From assembly GCA_002946415.1 (NCBI GenBank), contig NJPS01000030.1, positions 186,001-250,000 on the forward strand: DNA of 64,000 nucleotides, written 5' to 3'. Below, in pieces: positions 24,725 to 36,001 of the stretch. Numbering within the stretch: position 1 is the first letter of the stretch; every line of letters begins with the position of its first letter. A program made the position numbers and the translations under genes. Under the pieces are notes generated by a model. The model worked only from the letters and a program-made list of their open reading frames with translations, did no database searches and was not told the origin of the DNA. The DNA comes from Rutstroemia sp. NJR-2017a BVV2. Taxonomy: Eukaryota; Ascomycota; Leotiomycetes; Helotiales; Rutstroemiaceae.

Positions 24725-26083
24725 ATGTCGGCGAAAAGTATCAAGGGCGCAGATGGCAAGAAGCCAGCGTCTGCAGCTACGAACCTCATTGGTGAGTCAA
24801 CTTGTCTGCCGCCTCAACATGTGCCATTGTCTGACAATTTAAAGCTGGAGGAGCAGCAGGAATGATGGAAGCATTGGTATGCCATCCACTAGGTATAGAC
24901 TTTCTACTCTCCACTTCATAACTCTGCCACCACTTGAGGCCTACCTCGTTGAGCCTTTTTCTAATACCTACTTCAACTAGACACAATCAAAGTGCGCATG
25001 CAACTGTCGCGACGAGCTCGCGCCCCCGGTGCACCAAAACGCGGCTTCCTTAAAACCGGTGCCGAGATTGTAAAACGAGAGACACCGCTGGGTTTATACA
25101 AAGGGCTGGGCGCAGTAATTACTGGCATTGTGCCCAAAATGGCAATACGGTTTACCAGCTTCGAAGCATATAAAAAGATCATGGCGGACAAGGAGACGGG
25201 AGTTGTTAGTGGAAAGGGCACATTTTTAGGTACGTCCACATTTCCAGCACGATAGGAGACCAAGGGGCGTCTAAGCTGATACAATTTTTTGAAATCTAGC
25301 TGGTCTAGCAGCAGGAGTCACGGAAGCCGTTCTCGTTGTAACGCCCATGGAAGTAATAAAGATTCGTCTACAAGCGCAACACCATAGCATGGCCGATCCC
25401 CTCGACATACCCAAATATCGTAATGCTGCGCACGCCCTGTACACTGTCGTGAGAGAAGAAGGATTTGGCGCATTATATCGTGGTATTTCTTTAACCGCGT
25501 TACGGCAAGGTATGTGCCGTCCTTCAACTCCTCGAATACCTGCTAGATAGTAACCTAACCCTCTTTCGAAGGCTCCAATCAAGCCGTCAACTTCACAGCC
25601 TACACAGAATTCAAAGAAATCCTCCAAAGGTATCAGCCAGCATATGCGGAAGCGCCTCTCCCTTCTTACCAAACAACACTTATTGGATTGGTTTCTGGTG
25701 CCATGGGTCCATTGAGTAATGCGCCCATTGATACGATTAAGACGCGCTTGCAGAAAACGCCAGGCATGCCTGGGGAGACAGCCATGAGCAGGATTACGGC
25801 CATTGCTAGGGATATGTTTAAGTGAGTTTTGCTCGTTCTCTGTTGTGATTTGGGGTGGGATGCATAAGAACCAAGATGGGGATTGGATCACATGGAAGAA
25901 TAGGAAGAATGCTAACACATCCTAAACAGACAGGAAGGTTTCCATGCATTCTACAAAGGCATAACACCACGTATAATGCGTGTCGCACCAGGCCAGGCTG
26001 TTACTTTCACGGTGTATGAATTCTTGAAAGAGAAACTGGAGTCGAGTCAAGTGCCAATCGTAGCTGGGAAGTACGAAGAATAA
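24725..26083 (+). CDS. SFC1: Mitochondrial succinate/fumarate carrier, Sfc1 type
   Basis: Six exons, 24725-24791, 24845-24892, 24981-25229, 25300-25509, 25572-25821 and 25930-26083, give 325 aa, a normal carrier length. It is an inner-membrane solute carrier. The three signature repeats are all visible: HPLDTIKVR, TPMEVIKIR and APIDTIKTR, each closing the first helix of its repeat. The first one is assembled across the intron at 24893-24980. Together with ARAPGAPKRGF and the PKMAIRFTSFEAYK and QAVNFTAYTEFK segments, these fit the succinate/fumarate exchanger that feeds fumarate from the glyoxylate route to gluconeogenesis. Every intron is short and canonical. The exact substrate is assigned from remembered family features. 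Confidence 0.9.
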
Positions 26084-26376
26084 TGTGTTTCCCAGGAGTA
26101 TGGGGTGTTCGAGAGGCGAATGCTCAAGGCGACAAGACATCTTTGAACAATACATGTTCGAGCATGAGAGATTCAGGATAACGATACCATATTCTATGGC
26201 ATGTATTTCGCTATTTAGGAAATGTGGAGGGGACTTTTGTATAGATGCATAGTGCAGCATAGCGTCCATTCATCCAAACCTCAACCAAAGTTTTAATTTT
26301 CCAAACATTTTCCCACGCTGCGCTGAACACAGGAATTTTCCACCCAATCATGGCAATGCAATTATCCATAATGCAT

Positions 26377-27492
26377 CTATCTTCTTCCAGGTCTTTTAGG
26401 TCTTTCAAATGCTTTCTTAACTTCCGCTTTCGGATGCAGATCTTCATCAATACTCTCAGGAGAGATATCTTCGGGTGATCCAGCTTCGAGCCTCTTGTCA
26501 ACAGTGAGTCCGGCTTCTGCTTGTGCGAGTTCTTGGGCAGAGCGAGATGATGCTGCGTACAGCATACGCTCCTTGATCTTGGATCCACTGGGGCAGGTAT
26601 ATATGAATAGTATTGGAGAGGAACTCGTTCCATTATAATCGTGAGTGTAACGGTAGAAAGAGTACCGGGGTTCACTCGGGGAAATTGTGCTGCTGAGTTC
26701 AGAGATAGCAGTTTGCGATTTCGACGCCAATTCCATGGTTTCAGTCGCAATGTTGATTTTCTGAACCCAATTAGCGGTGTGCTTCTCTGAATCGTTGCAC
26801 TGAAACTTACAAGCTGCACCAAATTGTGACCTCCATCCTCGTTCAAAGCTTTCAACGCATCGATTGCGTCGGAAGAGGCAGGCATGCTAACTCCTGCGCT
26901 GACATGGCTTTTCCGCTCATTCATACCTCTGCCCTCCTCTGCTTCTTTCCTCTTCACCTCTCCTAGGCTCTGCTCTTCTTCCGTTAACGGCGCTTCCAAT
27001 TTAACATGTTTGTCATGTTTGACGAATCCTTCTTTCGTGAGCTCCTCTTTCGTGGTAGCGAAAATCGTTTCGCGGAATCGTTCAATTCCTAGTTCTCGTA
27101 CGAGCGTCAGTCGTGTAGATGCGAAGAGCATCTTTTGGCGGACGGGAGCTGCATCGGGAACGTAGGTGATAGCGACGAAAGGGGCGGGGTCGCTGGATGG
27201 GTAGCGGCGGAGGATTATGTAGAGCGCGGCTTTGTCTTCGAGGTGAGGGGCGAGGAGATCGAGGTCGGCGTCGAAGGAGGAGGTTGCGGGTTCGAGGACG
27301 GCGGAGGGAGTAAGCGTTTCTTTGGTTATGGTGCAGAGGAGCCCGCGTTGAGATTCATTGGATACGAATGATTTGAAGGCTGTTTGAAGCTCTTGCGAGG
27401 CTGGGTAGGTCTTTTGTCAGTTGTGTTTCGGAGGCATTCTTGAGAATGCTGAGAGTGGCAGGAGAAAATCTACCTGAGATTCCGGACTGCAT
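26377..27492 (-). CDS. TWF1: Twinfilin, actin-monomer-binding protein
   Basis: Three exons, 27492-27474, 27400-26811 and 26760-26377, encode 330 aa. Twinfilin has two ADF-homology domains, sequesters ADP-actin monomers and caps filament ends. The first exon codes only MQSGIS plus one base. The join gives MQSGISASQELQTAFKSF, the standard start. Domain 1 spans roughly 5-140 (DLDLLAPHLEDKAALYIILRR, FVAITYVPDAAPVRQKMLFAST). Domain 2 spans roughly 180-310 (PRYSFYRYTHDYNG, PILFIYTCPSGSKIKERMLYAS). The tail ends in KKAFERPKRPGRR, a basic motif like the capping-protein/phosphoinositide site of known twinfilins. It is divergently arranged with Med22 across 372 bases. Confidence 0.92.
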
Positions 27493-27864
27493 TTTCAGGG
27501 TATTGATAGATTGAAGTGTGTGGTTATCGTGGGAATAATGATTAAGGACCTTCGCTCTCCGGTCTAAAGTCTATTTATGTGCTCTTGAAATTTGACACGA
27601 CAGTGAGGACAACAACGTGCATAGCGGGGCAGCAACCAAGGAGATCTACAGGTGAATCGGGGGAGCTGGAGCATCGCAAACGTGGACCGTGCGCCTGAAC
27701 GCTCCGACTAGGAGCTACGACACACTAAATGCGGGGCGCCTTATCCGCATTACTGGAGCTTCGAGCTTTCCTTGTTCGCTTCTTTGGATATTCACTCTTT
27801 CTTTCCTCGAATGCCTCACTTGTGATCTTTCCATCGTTCACTCAAAATATTTTTATCGCTCAGT
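27493..27864. promoter_or_regulatory. Divergent promoter between twinfilin and Med22
   Basis: A short shared spacer of 372 bases between two start codons. No specific motif is claimed. Confidence 0.5.
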
Positions 27865-28614
27865 ATGGAAACTGCGCAGCACACCACTAGCGCACTTATT
27901 GGTAAGTCATGCTTGTTTCTTTTCTACTGCTCAAAGTCTTGTCCTCCACGCAGAATCACCACATCGACCGACGAAAAACCACACGAGAGCGACGCAACCT
28001 CTTAGCAATGCCTCAATCTATCTACCAATCCTCTCCGCCGCTATCCCCGGCCTCTGCGTCTACACCCTCCAGCGATTCCTCAGAAACATCCGAATTCGCC
28101 GACACCAATGGAATCATAACAGTCGTCCAGGATCTAAATACCGTCACCGCAAAGACAAAGACTAATAACTATCTAGACCGCGAAGAACGTGCAATTGCCG
28201 CTTTGCTTACCCGGTTTAAGAATCTTGTATCTTTAGCTGCTCTACCGACCGAAGATGCTTTCGCAAAGGAGATCGCTGCAGCAGAGGGCTTGAGAATGGA
28301 GGTTGAAAGTAATGCTTTGGTATGTCTGCATGGTTCATTCTGGCCGGAGTCTTGACTGTATAATACACCTTCTGTATTCACCCAAACTCGCAGGTTATAG
28401 AGCATAGTCACTAATACATTCTTCACAGACAAGCGCAGCTGAAGATCTATTGAAATTGACCCGAGAATTAAAGGAACTGTGGATCTTTGGGCCATTGAGG
28501 GGTATCGGAGAAGGCGAGGGAGAGGGAGCTATGGAGGAGGATTCCAAGAAAGTCGAAGAGCTCGTTGCGGCGCAATTAAAGAAGAAGCACGAAGAAGAGC
28601 AGCAGAAAGCATAG
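27865..28614 (+). CDS. MED22: Mediator complex subunit 22 (Srb6 family)
   Basis: Three exons, 27865-27901, 28006-28319 and 28429-28614, give 178 aa. Med22 is a head-module subunit of Mediator, which links activators to RNA polymerase II in the nucleus. The family core is AIAALLTRFKNLVSLA, then EGLRMEVESNALTSAAEDLLKLTRELKELWIFGPLRG across the second intron, and a charged KKKHEEEQQKA tail. The first exon (METAQHTTSALI) is joined through an acceptor at 28004-28005. An alternative start is the in-frame ATG at 28009, with the upstream intron lying in the 5' UTR. The first two thirds of exon 2 are Ser/Pro-rich, unlike shorter yeast relatives. Confidence 0.82.
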
Positions 28615-29007
28615 ATATATTTTTGTGGGAGATCTGGCGTTTGGTTCGATATTATAAAATACGGTCAGGCTCAATCTGGTCTAGATGGCGTTTGGGGAAG
28701 TGATAGATACCAGGCGTTCTAGGGGTCCGGGCTTATCGTAATTTTTTGGACGTTTTCACGGCCATCTTTATTCTGCTGGAATAGCAGAAATCTTGTCTTT
28801 ATCATTTAAGAAACCAAAAAATAAATCCAGATTCGGCCGTGAAATCTCAAAGCAAGGCGGTAGACCAGTTGGAAAATTAGTAGACTCTTAGTGGCTGAAA
28901 CGTGGAAGCACTGAAAGGGAGCCAGCGCAAATCGCGTACTTCTAAATTAGGAAATTTTTCAACAAAGAAAAGTTTCCTTCAAGCAGGCACCTATAAAAGC
29001 TTACCCA
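28615..29007. promoter_or_regulatory. Spacer and helicase promoter
   Basis: 393 bases between the end of Med22 and the DEAD-box helicase. No gene was seen. Confidence 0.5.
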
Positions 29008-31035
29008 ATGTTCTCCTTAACGAAACCCTCCACACTCATCCGATTAAATCCAATCGGTATTTTGCGACCATTCTCGATCGCAATGTCACCGCTTCCATCA
29101 CCATCTACTCGTCGTCCCGCTCGCAGAGGCAGAGGTGGTCGCCGCAATGCAGCCCACCCAGCTCATAGTGTGAACACCCGAGCACGATATACACAAGCTG
29201 CACATAATGTCTCTTCGCCGCCAACGACAGATTCTCCCCGAGTTGCGACCCCTCCGCTTACTGCTCCTATTCCTCTTGATACTCCACGATTCACAGATCT
29301 TGCAGAGGAGAATTTACTTGCTCCAGTCCTCATTCAGACAATTACTGAAGACTTGAAATTCGACCATATGATGCCAGTCCAAGCTGCCACTCTTCGACCA
29401 TTACTTGCGGATCGCGTCGATTGTTTGGCACAAGCCAAGACTGGAACTGGAAAGACTATTGCCTTTCTTCTTCCTGCGATCCAAACCCTTATAAATAGGA
29501 ATAGAAGACCAGAAGATGGAGTTTCTCTTTTGGTCATTTCTCCAACGAGAGAACTTGCACAGCAGATTGCGAAAGAAGCTACACAGTTACTACAACGTCT
29601 TCCCCAATACAAAATCTGCGTCGCAATTGGTGGTACAAATAAAGACACAGAACAAAGACGGATCTTGGCTGGATGCAATATTCTCATTGCTACGCCGGGT
29701 CGATTGAACGACCATCTAGGTGATGAAGGCTTCGATTACCAATTCCGTAATCTTGATACGCTTGTCCTTGATGAGGCAGATAGGTTACTGGATATGGGTT
29801 TTATGAATGCTCTCAAGGACATTTTTAGACATCTTCCAAATAAAGAAAAATCCAACAGACAGGGAATGCTCTTTTCCGCCACAATCGCTCCCCACGTTGA
29901 GAACGTTGCTCACTTAGTTCTTTCTAAAGGCTACAAGTTCATCTCCACTATACCAGAAGGCGAGGCCAATACTCATGAACGTATTCCACAGCATCTCATT
30001 GTTGTTCCTAATTTTTCGTCCGTTGCTGCCGCAATGGTAGGGTCCATACGCAAAGAAATGCAATTAAACGGGCCCGAGACCTTCAAAGCTATCGTCTTTG
30101 CACCAACAGCGGCACTGGTTGATTTATACCATCAGATTTTATCTTCTATTCAAGGCTTGCCGCCTGTTACTCTTTTACACTCCCGTTTAAGTCAGTCAAA
30201 GAGAACAAGTACTACCAATGAGTATCGCGCAGCCAAGAACGGCATCCTAATAGCGACTGATGTAGTCGCTAGAGGCATGGATTTCCCCAACGTCACTAAT
30301 GTCTTCCAGGTTGGTGTTCCGGCTGATAAAGAATCTTATATCCATCGTCTAGGACGAACAGGAAGAGCTGGTGCTGAAGGCCGTGGTACTTTCATTATTG
30401 CTCAACCAGAAACCTTCTTCTCCACATGGACATTGAAAGAGATTGATTTCCAAGAGATCGAACCAGATCTGAGCGCAGCTGATGAGATTTTCAATCTTCT
30501 TCAGAAAATGGGGAATCATTCCAAGACATACCAAGCTTGGTTAGGATATTATAAAAACCACAACAAGGCTTTGAAGTGGACCAATGAGGAATTGGTTAGG
30601 CAAGGAAATATCTTTGCCAGAGACGGTCTTGGTGCGCCGGAAACTCCTACTATAACAAAAAGGACGGTTGGCAAGATGGGTCTGAAAGGCGTCCCGGGAC
30701 TTGTAGTTGTACCGGATCCTCCCAGGGAGCCTAACGGCAGCAGGGGGTCCAAGGCCAGCGCAGTAGGTAGCAAACCATCAGCGCCACTACTGAATGCTTC
30801 CGTAATACATCCAGCGGCTGAGAGGGGTTTATTTGATGATGATGCTGCTGAAGACTGGTCTGCGGGAAGTGGTGGACGTGGACGTGGTGGGGCAGGCTTT
30901 AGTGGTGGTCAAGGCCGGTCTGCTGGAGGTGCTGGGCGTGGCCGAGGAAGTGGACGAGGACGCGGACGCGGACGCGGAGGGATGGGAGGAGCAGGACGGA
31001 GAGGAGGAGGAAGCCAAATAATGAATTCTTTTTAG
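29008..31035 (+). CDS. MSS116: DEAD-box ATP-dependent RNA helicase, Mss116-like, mitochondrial
   Basis: A single exon of 675 aa. Mss116-type helicases act as RNA chaperones for mitochondrial intron splicing and translation. The N-terminus (MFSLTKPSTLIRLNPIGILRPF) is basic, hydroxylated and free of acids, fitting mitochondrial import. It is followed by an Arg/Gly-rich patch (RRGRGGRR). Helicase motifs run in order: AKTGTGKT near 142-149, PTRELA, TPGRL, DEAD at 255-258, SAT, and HRLGRTGRAG from 446. The C-terminus is a long Gly/Arg repeat (GRGRGRGRGG), typical of RNA-binding tails. It lacks introns, unlike most of its neighbours. A nucleolar DEAD-box role is the main alternative, but the presequence favours mitochondria. 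Confidence 0.9.
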   Translation: MFSLTKPSTLIRLNPIGILRPFSIAMSPLPSPSTRRPARRGRGGRRNAAHPAHSVNTRARYTQAAHNVSSPPTTDSPRVATPPLTAPIPLDTPRFTDLAEENLLAPVLIQTITEDLKFDHMMPVQAATLRPLLADRVDCLAQAKTGTGKTIAFLLPAIQTLINRNRRPEDGVSLLVISPTRELAQQIAKEATQLLQRLPQYKICVAIGGTNKDTEQRRILAGCNILIATPGRLNDHLGDEGFDYQFRNLDTLVLDEADRLLDMGFMNALKDIFRHLPNKEKSNRQGMLFSATIAPHVENVAHLVLSKGYKFISTIPEGEANTHERIPQHLIVVPNFSSVAAAMVGSIRKEMQLNGPETFKAIVFAPTAALVDLYHQILSSIQGLPPVTLLHSRLSQSKRTSTTNEYRAAKNGILIATDVVARGMDFPNVTNVFQVGVPADKESYIHRLGRTGRAGAEGRGTFIIAQPETFFSTWTLKEIDFQEIEPDLSAADEIFNLLQKMGNHSKTYQAWLGYYKNHNKALKWTNEELVRQGNIFARDGLGAPETPTITKRTVGKMGLKGVPGLVVVPDPPREPNGSRGSKASAVGSKPSAPLLNASVIHPAAERGLFDDDAAEDWSAGSGGRGRGGAGFSGGQGRSAGGAGRGRGSGRGRGRGRGGMGGAGRRGGGSQIMNSF

Positions 31036-31424
31036 AAGCATTCAAAGCATTGTGTGCTTAGATATAAGAGTATTTCTGTATGATTGGAGGGTTATATACT
31101 TTCCACTCCGTTGGGATGTATTCACGACATTACAAAAAGTTAGATACCATCATGTGGGCGTTCGCTGGATGGACTGGGGCCTGTTTGTTATTGAAAGAAG
31201 AATAACTCGTAGACAATATTATTGCAACTCCCTTCAAACCATCGTACACCAAGCCTCTGCCCCTCTTTCTCCACACTCTTGTCTAACATCTAAGTCTGTT
31301 GTTCTACGTTTTCACGTGACCACACTCCATACTCCTTTTCCCACTTCAAGAACACACTTCATCTCATTTCCCCTTTCTCACTCAAGCCACAACCACCAAT
31401 CCTCGGTTCCTCCAATCACGCAAC
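31036..31424 (+). promoter_or_regulatory. Promoter of the prolyl 4-hydroxylase-like gene with an E-box palindrome
   Basis: The 8-base palindrome TCACGTGA lies at 31312-31319, about 105 bases upstream of the ATG. Such sites bind bHLH factors of the Cbf1/sterol-regulator type. Whether it is used is unknown. Confidence 0.5.
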
Positions 31425-32469
31425 ATGATAGGCTACTTCTTCGCCATCATTCCGCTCTACGTACTCGTCTACGTGCCCCTCACAAATATAATATTTGGCA
31501 GCGGAGTCAAACGTCAATTAGAAGAGGAATCCTCCCTCGAACTCAATTCCTCGTTCATTGCCAGTAATGACCCGCTTTTCTGCCCGTCACATAGCTATAA
31601 TACATATATCTTGAGTCATGAGCCTTTGATGGTGTATATTGAGGGCTTCTTAAGTCGGAATGAGAGTGAGCATTTGGTTAGAGTTAGGTATGTTTATGGT
31701 TCCTGTCTTGTTTTTAAAAGCTTCCCTATATTATATCCTCCTTTGTGTCACCGGACTCCCCGGAAGTCAGCATATGGGATATTGAGAATGGACGAATAAA
31801 GCAAAGTTAACGGATAGAAAGTGAACCTCTCTACGCACCTTCAACCATCACCCATGGCCAAGAAACCAAGGTCGATAAGTCGGTGAGGCATTCTGAGGTT
31901 GCGTTGCTGGAGAGAGATGAAGTGGTCAGGTGTATTGAGCATAGAGCGAGAGCGTTTCAGGGTTGGAGAAAGAATATTGGGATTGAGATGTTGAGGACGC
32001 AGAGGTATGGTGTGGGTGGGCATTATGGGATGCATTTGTAAGTTTGTTTGAAAATTTCTGCCATGGGGAGTGTTGGTGGAGCGGGAAATCATGCATAGTC
32101 TTTGTTGTGTCGTTACTGATTGATTACAGTGATTGGAGCGGAGGAGGAAAACGTGGTGTGGACCGCGTGAGTACTTTTATGGTATACGTTGATGTCTCTC
32201 CGGACATTGTCGGGGGAGGAACCGAGTTTCCGCGGATCATTGGACCTAAAGGAGGTCGATGGGGAGAATTCCTCAGTGTGACAGAGAACGAGGATGGGAG
32301 AGTCGAGGAAGGGGTCACGTTTAAGCCGATTAAAGGGAATGCAGTGTTTTGGGAGAATATGGGACGAGATGGGAGGGGCTATGCGGAGACTTGGCATGCT
32401 GGGTTACCGGTTGAGAAGGGAGAGAAGGTGGGGTTGAATATTTGGAGTTGGGGGAGGACGGTTAGGTAG
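31425..32469 (+). CDS. Prolyl 4-hydroxylase alpha-subunit-like 2-oxoglutarate/Fe(II) dioxygenase
   Basis: Three exons, 31425-31687, 31822-32037 and 32130-32469, give 272 aa. An N-terminal hydrophobic segment (YFFAIIPLYVLVYVPL) suggests a signal anchor into the secretory pathway. The catalytic double-stranded beta-helix shows the iron ligands His159-x-Asp161 (GMHFDW, assembled across the second intron) and distal His249 (ETWHAG), with Lys259 ten residues later to bind 2-oxoglutarate. Fungal members of this fold are usually described only as P4Hc-domain proteins, and their peptide substrate is not known. The first intron is 134 nt. The gene is independent of its neighbours. Confidence 0.85.
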
Positions 32470-32837
32470 ATGAGTGGAGGGATCTTGGAGCGTGAGAAGG
32501 TGGTCTGCCAGGAGGGAGAAGGAATTGTACTGCAGTTTATTGTATACTGGGAAGAATAGAGTCGATATCGGATAGATAGGTATGTAACTTACAATATTCG
32601 TGGCAACATCTGATGAATATACCAAGATAATCTTTCGGTTGGAGACCACCATAGCCATCTCAATAGAATGTCACACAAGCACCTTGATGGCATTTCCTGC
32701 TCTTGTAATTGGGCGAGATGACGAATTGTGTTTGCTTTATTTTATTCACTTCCCAAAGCATTTCAAACCAGCGTTTCAATTAGTTGTCTGGCAAATTGCG
32801 ATACTGGATTGATTTAAAAGCTATTTACATCTCTTGA
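32470..32837. other. Spacer before a small unknown gene
   Basis: 368 bases; no gene was seen. Confidence 0.5.
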
Positions 32838-33620
32838 ATGCTCAACTTACAATACCCAGCAAAAAATCTCTATTCCTTACACGACAAATCCGCTTCCTAC
32901 AAAATCCAAAAATGCCAACCACCAACCCCCTCGAAATCCCGCCTCCTCTCTCTCCACACAACCATCCACCGCCATCTGCTCAAACTCTACCAAACCTTAC
33001 ATCTATCACCTCACTCTTCACCCCCAGATGATCCCATAGAAGTCCTCTACACGCTATCCCCCCCAGCATTCCACTACCTCCCACGCTCGCTACTGCTCCC
33101 TGCGCATGTGTTGAAAAGGGGGTTTACTGAGTGCAGGGAGAACGAACCACCGTTGTTGGAGGGAGGGCGAATGCAGATTATGGTTGTGCCGAGGGGGGCG
33201 AGGGTGGTGGTTGTGCAGTTTCTTGAGAGACGGGCAGAGGGTGAAGGCGAGGGAGAGAAGGAGAGGAGGGGAAGAGAGGAGGATAAGGAGCTGAGGCTAC
33301 GTAAGATTGAGAAGGGCACGGGGACTAGCACAGAGAGGGAAGCAGGATCAATGGACATTGAGTCTGTTAGCGAAGATGAAATTTTCAGTGAGCATGGTAT
33401 TCGGAGCAGTGACATCGACACGGGATATGTGGTGATGAAACGGGTTGTGAAGTTACCGAGGAGAGTCTGGTGTGGGAGGAATGTAAGTTTCTGCTTTTAT
33501 TGTTCTTTCGATCTCCTTGTTTAAAATTCTGAACTGTACCAGATGGTATACAAGCTAATTTCTATGAAAATGATCTAGTGTAAAGGTCAGTTCGAACAGC
33601 TGTTTATCAGGAGGACTTGA
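32838..33620 (+). CDS. Unrecognised 228-aa protein
   Basis: A long first exon (32838-33482) and a proposed last exon (33579-33620) give 228 aa ending CKGQFEQLFIRRT. A second acceptor at 33541-33542 would instead add MVYKLISMKMI and stop at 33578. The N-terminal half has the readable segment IEVLYTLSPPAFHYLPRSLLLPAHVL. The middle is very Glu/Arg/Lys-rich (residues about 130-165), and the C-terminal part is acidic then basic. No known domain was recognised. Codon use and the two good splice options support a real gene, perhaps lineage-restricted. Confidence 0.55.
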
Positions 33621-33975
33621 GAAGAGTCTGATGGAAGGGCATGATGTCAGGCTTGCTGCTACAACAAAAGTACCGGCCATGGTATGGAATGGTATCGATA
33701 ATCTGTCCCCGACAGATGAGTGAAGAAGTACATGAACAAAGTCTAGGTTATGAAGAAACAAAAGTGCAAGATGCATGTCGAAACGATAAATGAGTCGATA
33801 GGTAGACTAGTCATAATTGGATATGCGATTTTGCTTTCTAGTCCGATAGAATAGAGTGTTATACAGAGGTGATGCGAGTATTAGAACTCACGGGGTATTT
33901 ATCTGCCATAAGCTATGTATCAGAAGTGCTTCCTATCCACGACATTCATCAACTTCGCATTTATCCATGGTCTAT
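33621..33975. other. Convergent 3' spacer
   Basis: 355 bases between two convergent genes; no gene was seen. Confidence 0.5.
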
Positions 33976-36001
33976 CTAACCCTCCTCTCCATTGATATCG
34001 GCTTCATCATCACTTCCATCTAACTCCAAATCCTTGCCTCCGCGTTGGCGTCCAGCAGAGATACCCGAAGCTGTCAGCCACAAGAAGTAATCGCTCTTAT
34101 GATGATCAAGATGGTGGAAGAATGTATGAAATCTGTGATTATGTCAGTTTGGTGTTTAGGTATACTAGACCAAACATAGAAAACTTACTGGTTCTCAGCA
34201 TCTTCCACTCTGAAGATCCTATCGTAGATCTCTCTCTGCTTAAACTCATCCATTTTTTCTCTGTAATTTTCGAAGTCTAGGCTTTCTCTCTCGTTGGGCT
34301 TCGCAACATTCTGATTGTAGTTGTTGAAGACGGGAGCCTCTAGCAACAGCCCCAAGCTCGGTGCTTTGGGTATGCTGATTTTAGCAGAAGTATATGTGTC
34401 CTTGATAATTTCCAGAGGGGTAGCGCATCGGACAACTAAAGCTACCATCGCAACCATCTTCCTGATCTGGTGCATCATGAATGATTGACCATGGACTTTT
34501 AGCGAGAGCCATTCAGTATCATGGATGATAATAGGCTTGGGGCCGATTTTGAAACTTTTTATATGCCGCTTTGACGATGGGTCGCTAAAGTTTTTCAGAA
34601 TTGTATAGTTATGGAAGTTATTCGTCCCTAGGTATTCGTTAAGTGCTTCTTGCACTCTTTGCTTTCGTGATTCATGTATGCGGTATGCCTTCTTGGCTTT
34701 TATGTATGCAGCTTTGACTTCTTTGACGGCTTTGTCAAGCGGACTGAGGACGGATTTAGATGCCTCTTTGCTGGTCTCTGTCTCCTGGTTGTCCGCGTGA
34801 TCTGCGACTGTTCCTGGATCTTGTATTTCCTCATCGACTTGCTGGCGCGCCTCTTCCACGACGGTCCCTGGACCAAGTTCATTCACCGCTGCTTTTTCTG
34901 TAGGAGTATCCTCTAGATTTTGCACAACTGACTTATCATCAGTTTTCTCCTTCATATCTGTGTCATGATCAGGCTCTTCGCCAACTTTCGCTATTGATTC
35001 TGCAACAGCTTCGGTTTTCCCATTGGCGTCGCCACCATTCTTAGCACGCTTGCCAATTGGTTCATTATTTTCTTCCGCGGCGTGTATTGCTTCCATGACA
35101 TCTGCTGCTAGTTTTGGGTCTAGCTTGTCAAGGATCGGCTGTACGAACTCCTTTTCGGCATTGTCCCAGAACGTTGCAGCATCTTCGTTCATCTTGTTGA
35201 ACTTTTCCAAAACTCCTTCCTTCTCCGCTGTTTGGAGTAACTGCTTTCCAAGGAAGCTCTTCGGATGCGGTGGTATGAAAGAATAAGTTGGTATCAAATA
35301 CTCATACCAACGCGAATCGCACGACTGGTAACAATTAAAAGACCCCGTTGTCCTCACTATTCCCCAAACCCGAATCTGGTCCGGGAGATGTGCATTAATA
35401 TTTTCAACAACATTTGGATCCTCAACAATCAACTTCAAAGACAGAACATTGCCTGCTGCATGAACGCCTTTATCGGTGCGGGCGCATCGCACTAAGTTGG
35501 ATTTCTTCGGGTCATTTGCGTTCGCTTTGGAAATTGCGCCTGCAGCGACAAATGCCCTGAACATGTCCCCCTCGATCGTTTTTTCCTTGGTGTTGATTTG
35601 CAGGCCCTTGTATCCGGTTCCAGCATATCCAATCATCACAGCGACTTTGCGCTTCGGTCTTCGTTCTTCATTTTCAATTTCTTCTTTCGAGAATTCTGTA
35701 CTGAATGCGGTTGGGCCTGTCTCTTCATTCATAATCTTCCGACGTTTTGGAGCCTGTTCTTCACCATTGCGATCTTTTGTGTCACCTTGTCGACTGGGTA
35801 AGTTAGTCGGGTCAGAACTGGAAATTTAGGATTAACGCACAAGAATTCCTTGCGTCCCATATCGGCCTTCCTTTTCGCACCTCCTCGAGAGTTCCCACGG
35901 CCGCCTCTGCCAGAGTTACCTCGCCCTCTCCCGCGGCCTCCACGACCTCCCCCGCGCTGCCCCTCAGATCGTGCGTTCGTCGACTTGTGATGTGACTCCA
36001 T
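33976..36001 (-). CDS. PUS1: tRNA pseudouridine synthase Pus1 (TruA family)
   Basis: Three exons, 36001-35841, 35793-34189 and 34132-33976, give 640 aa. Pus1 isomerises several uridines in nuclear tRNAs and in U2 snRNA. The N-terminus is a Gly/Arg repeat (GGRGGRGRGRG) followed by KRKADMGRKEF, a likely nuclear signal. The catalytic Asp161 sits in RCARTDKGVHAAGN. Other core parts are VAVMIGYAGTGYKGLQ, FNCYQSCDSRWYEY and FMMHQIRKMVAM. Between them lies an acidic/Lys-rich insert of about 140 residues (roughly 255-395), as in other filamentous fungi. The last intron leads to FHTFFHHLDHHKSDYFLWL and an acidic tail. It is larger than yeast Pus1 (544 aa) because of the insert and the Gly/Arg start. 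Confidence 0.92.
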
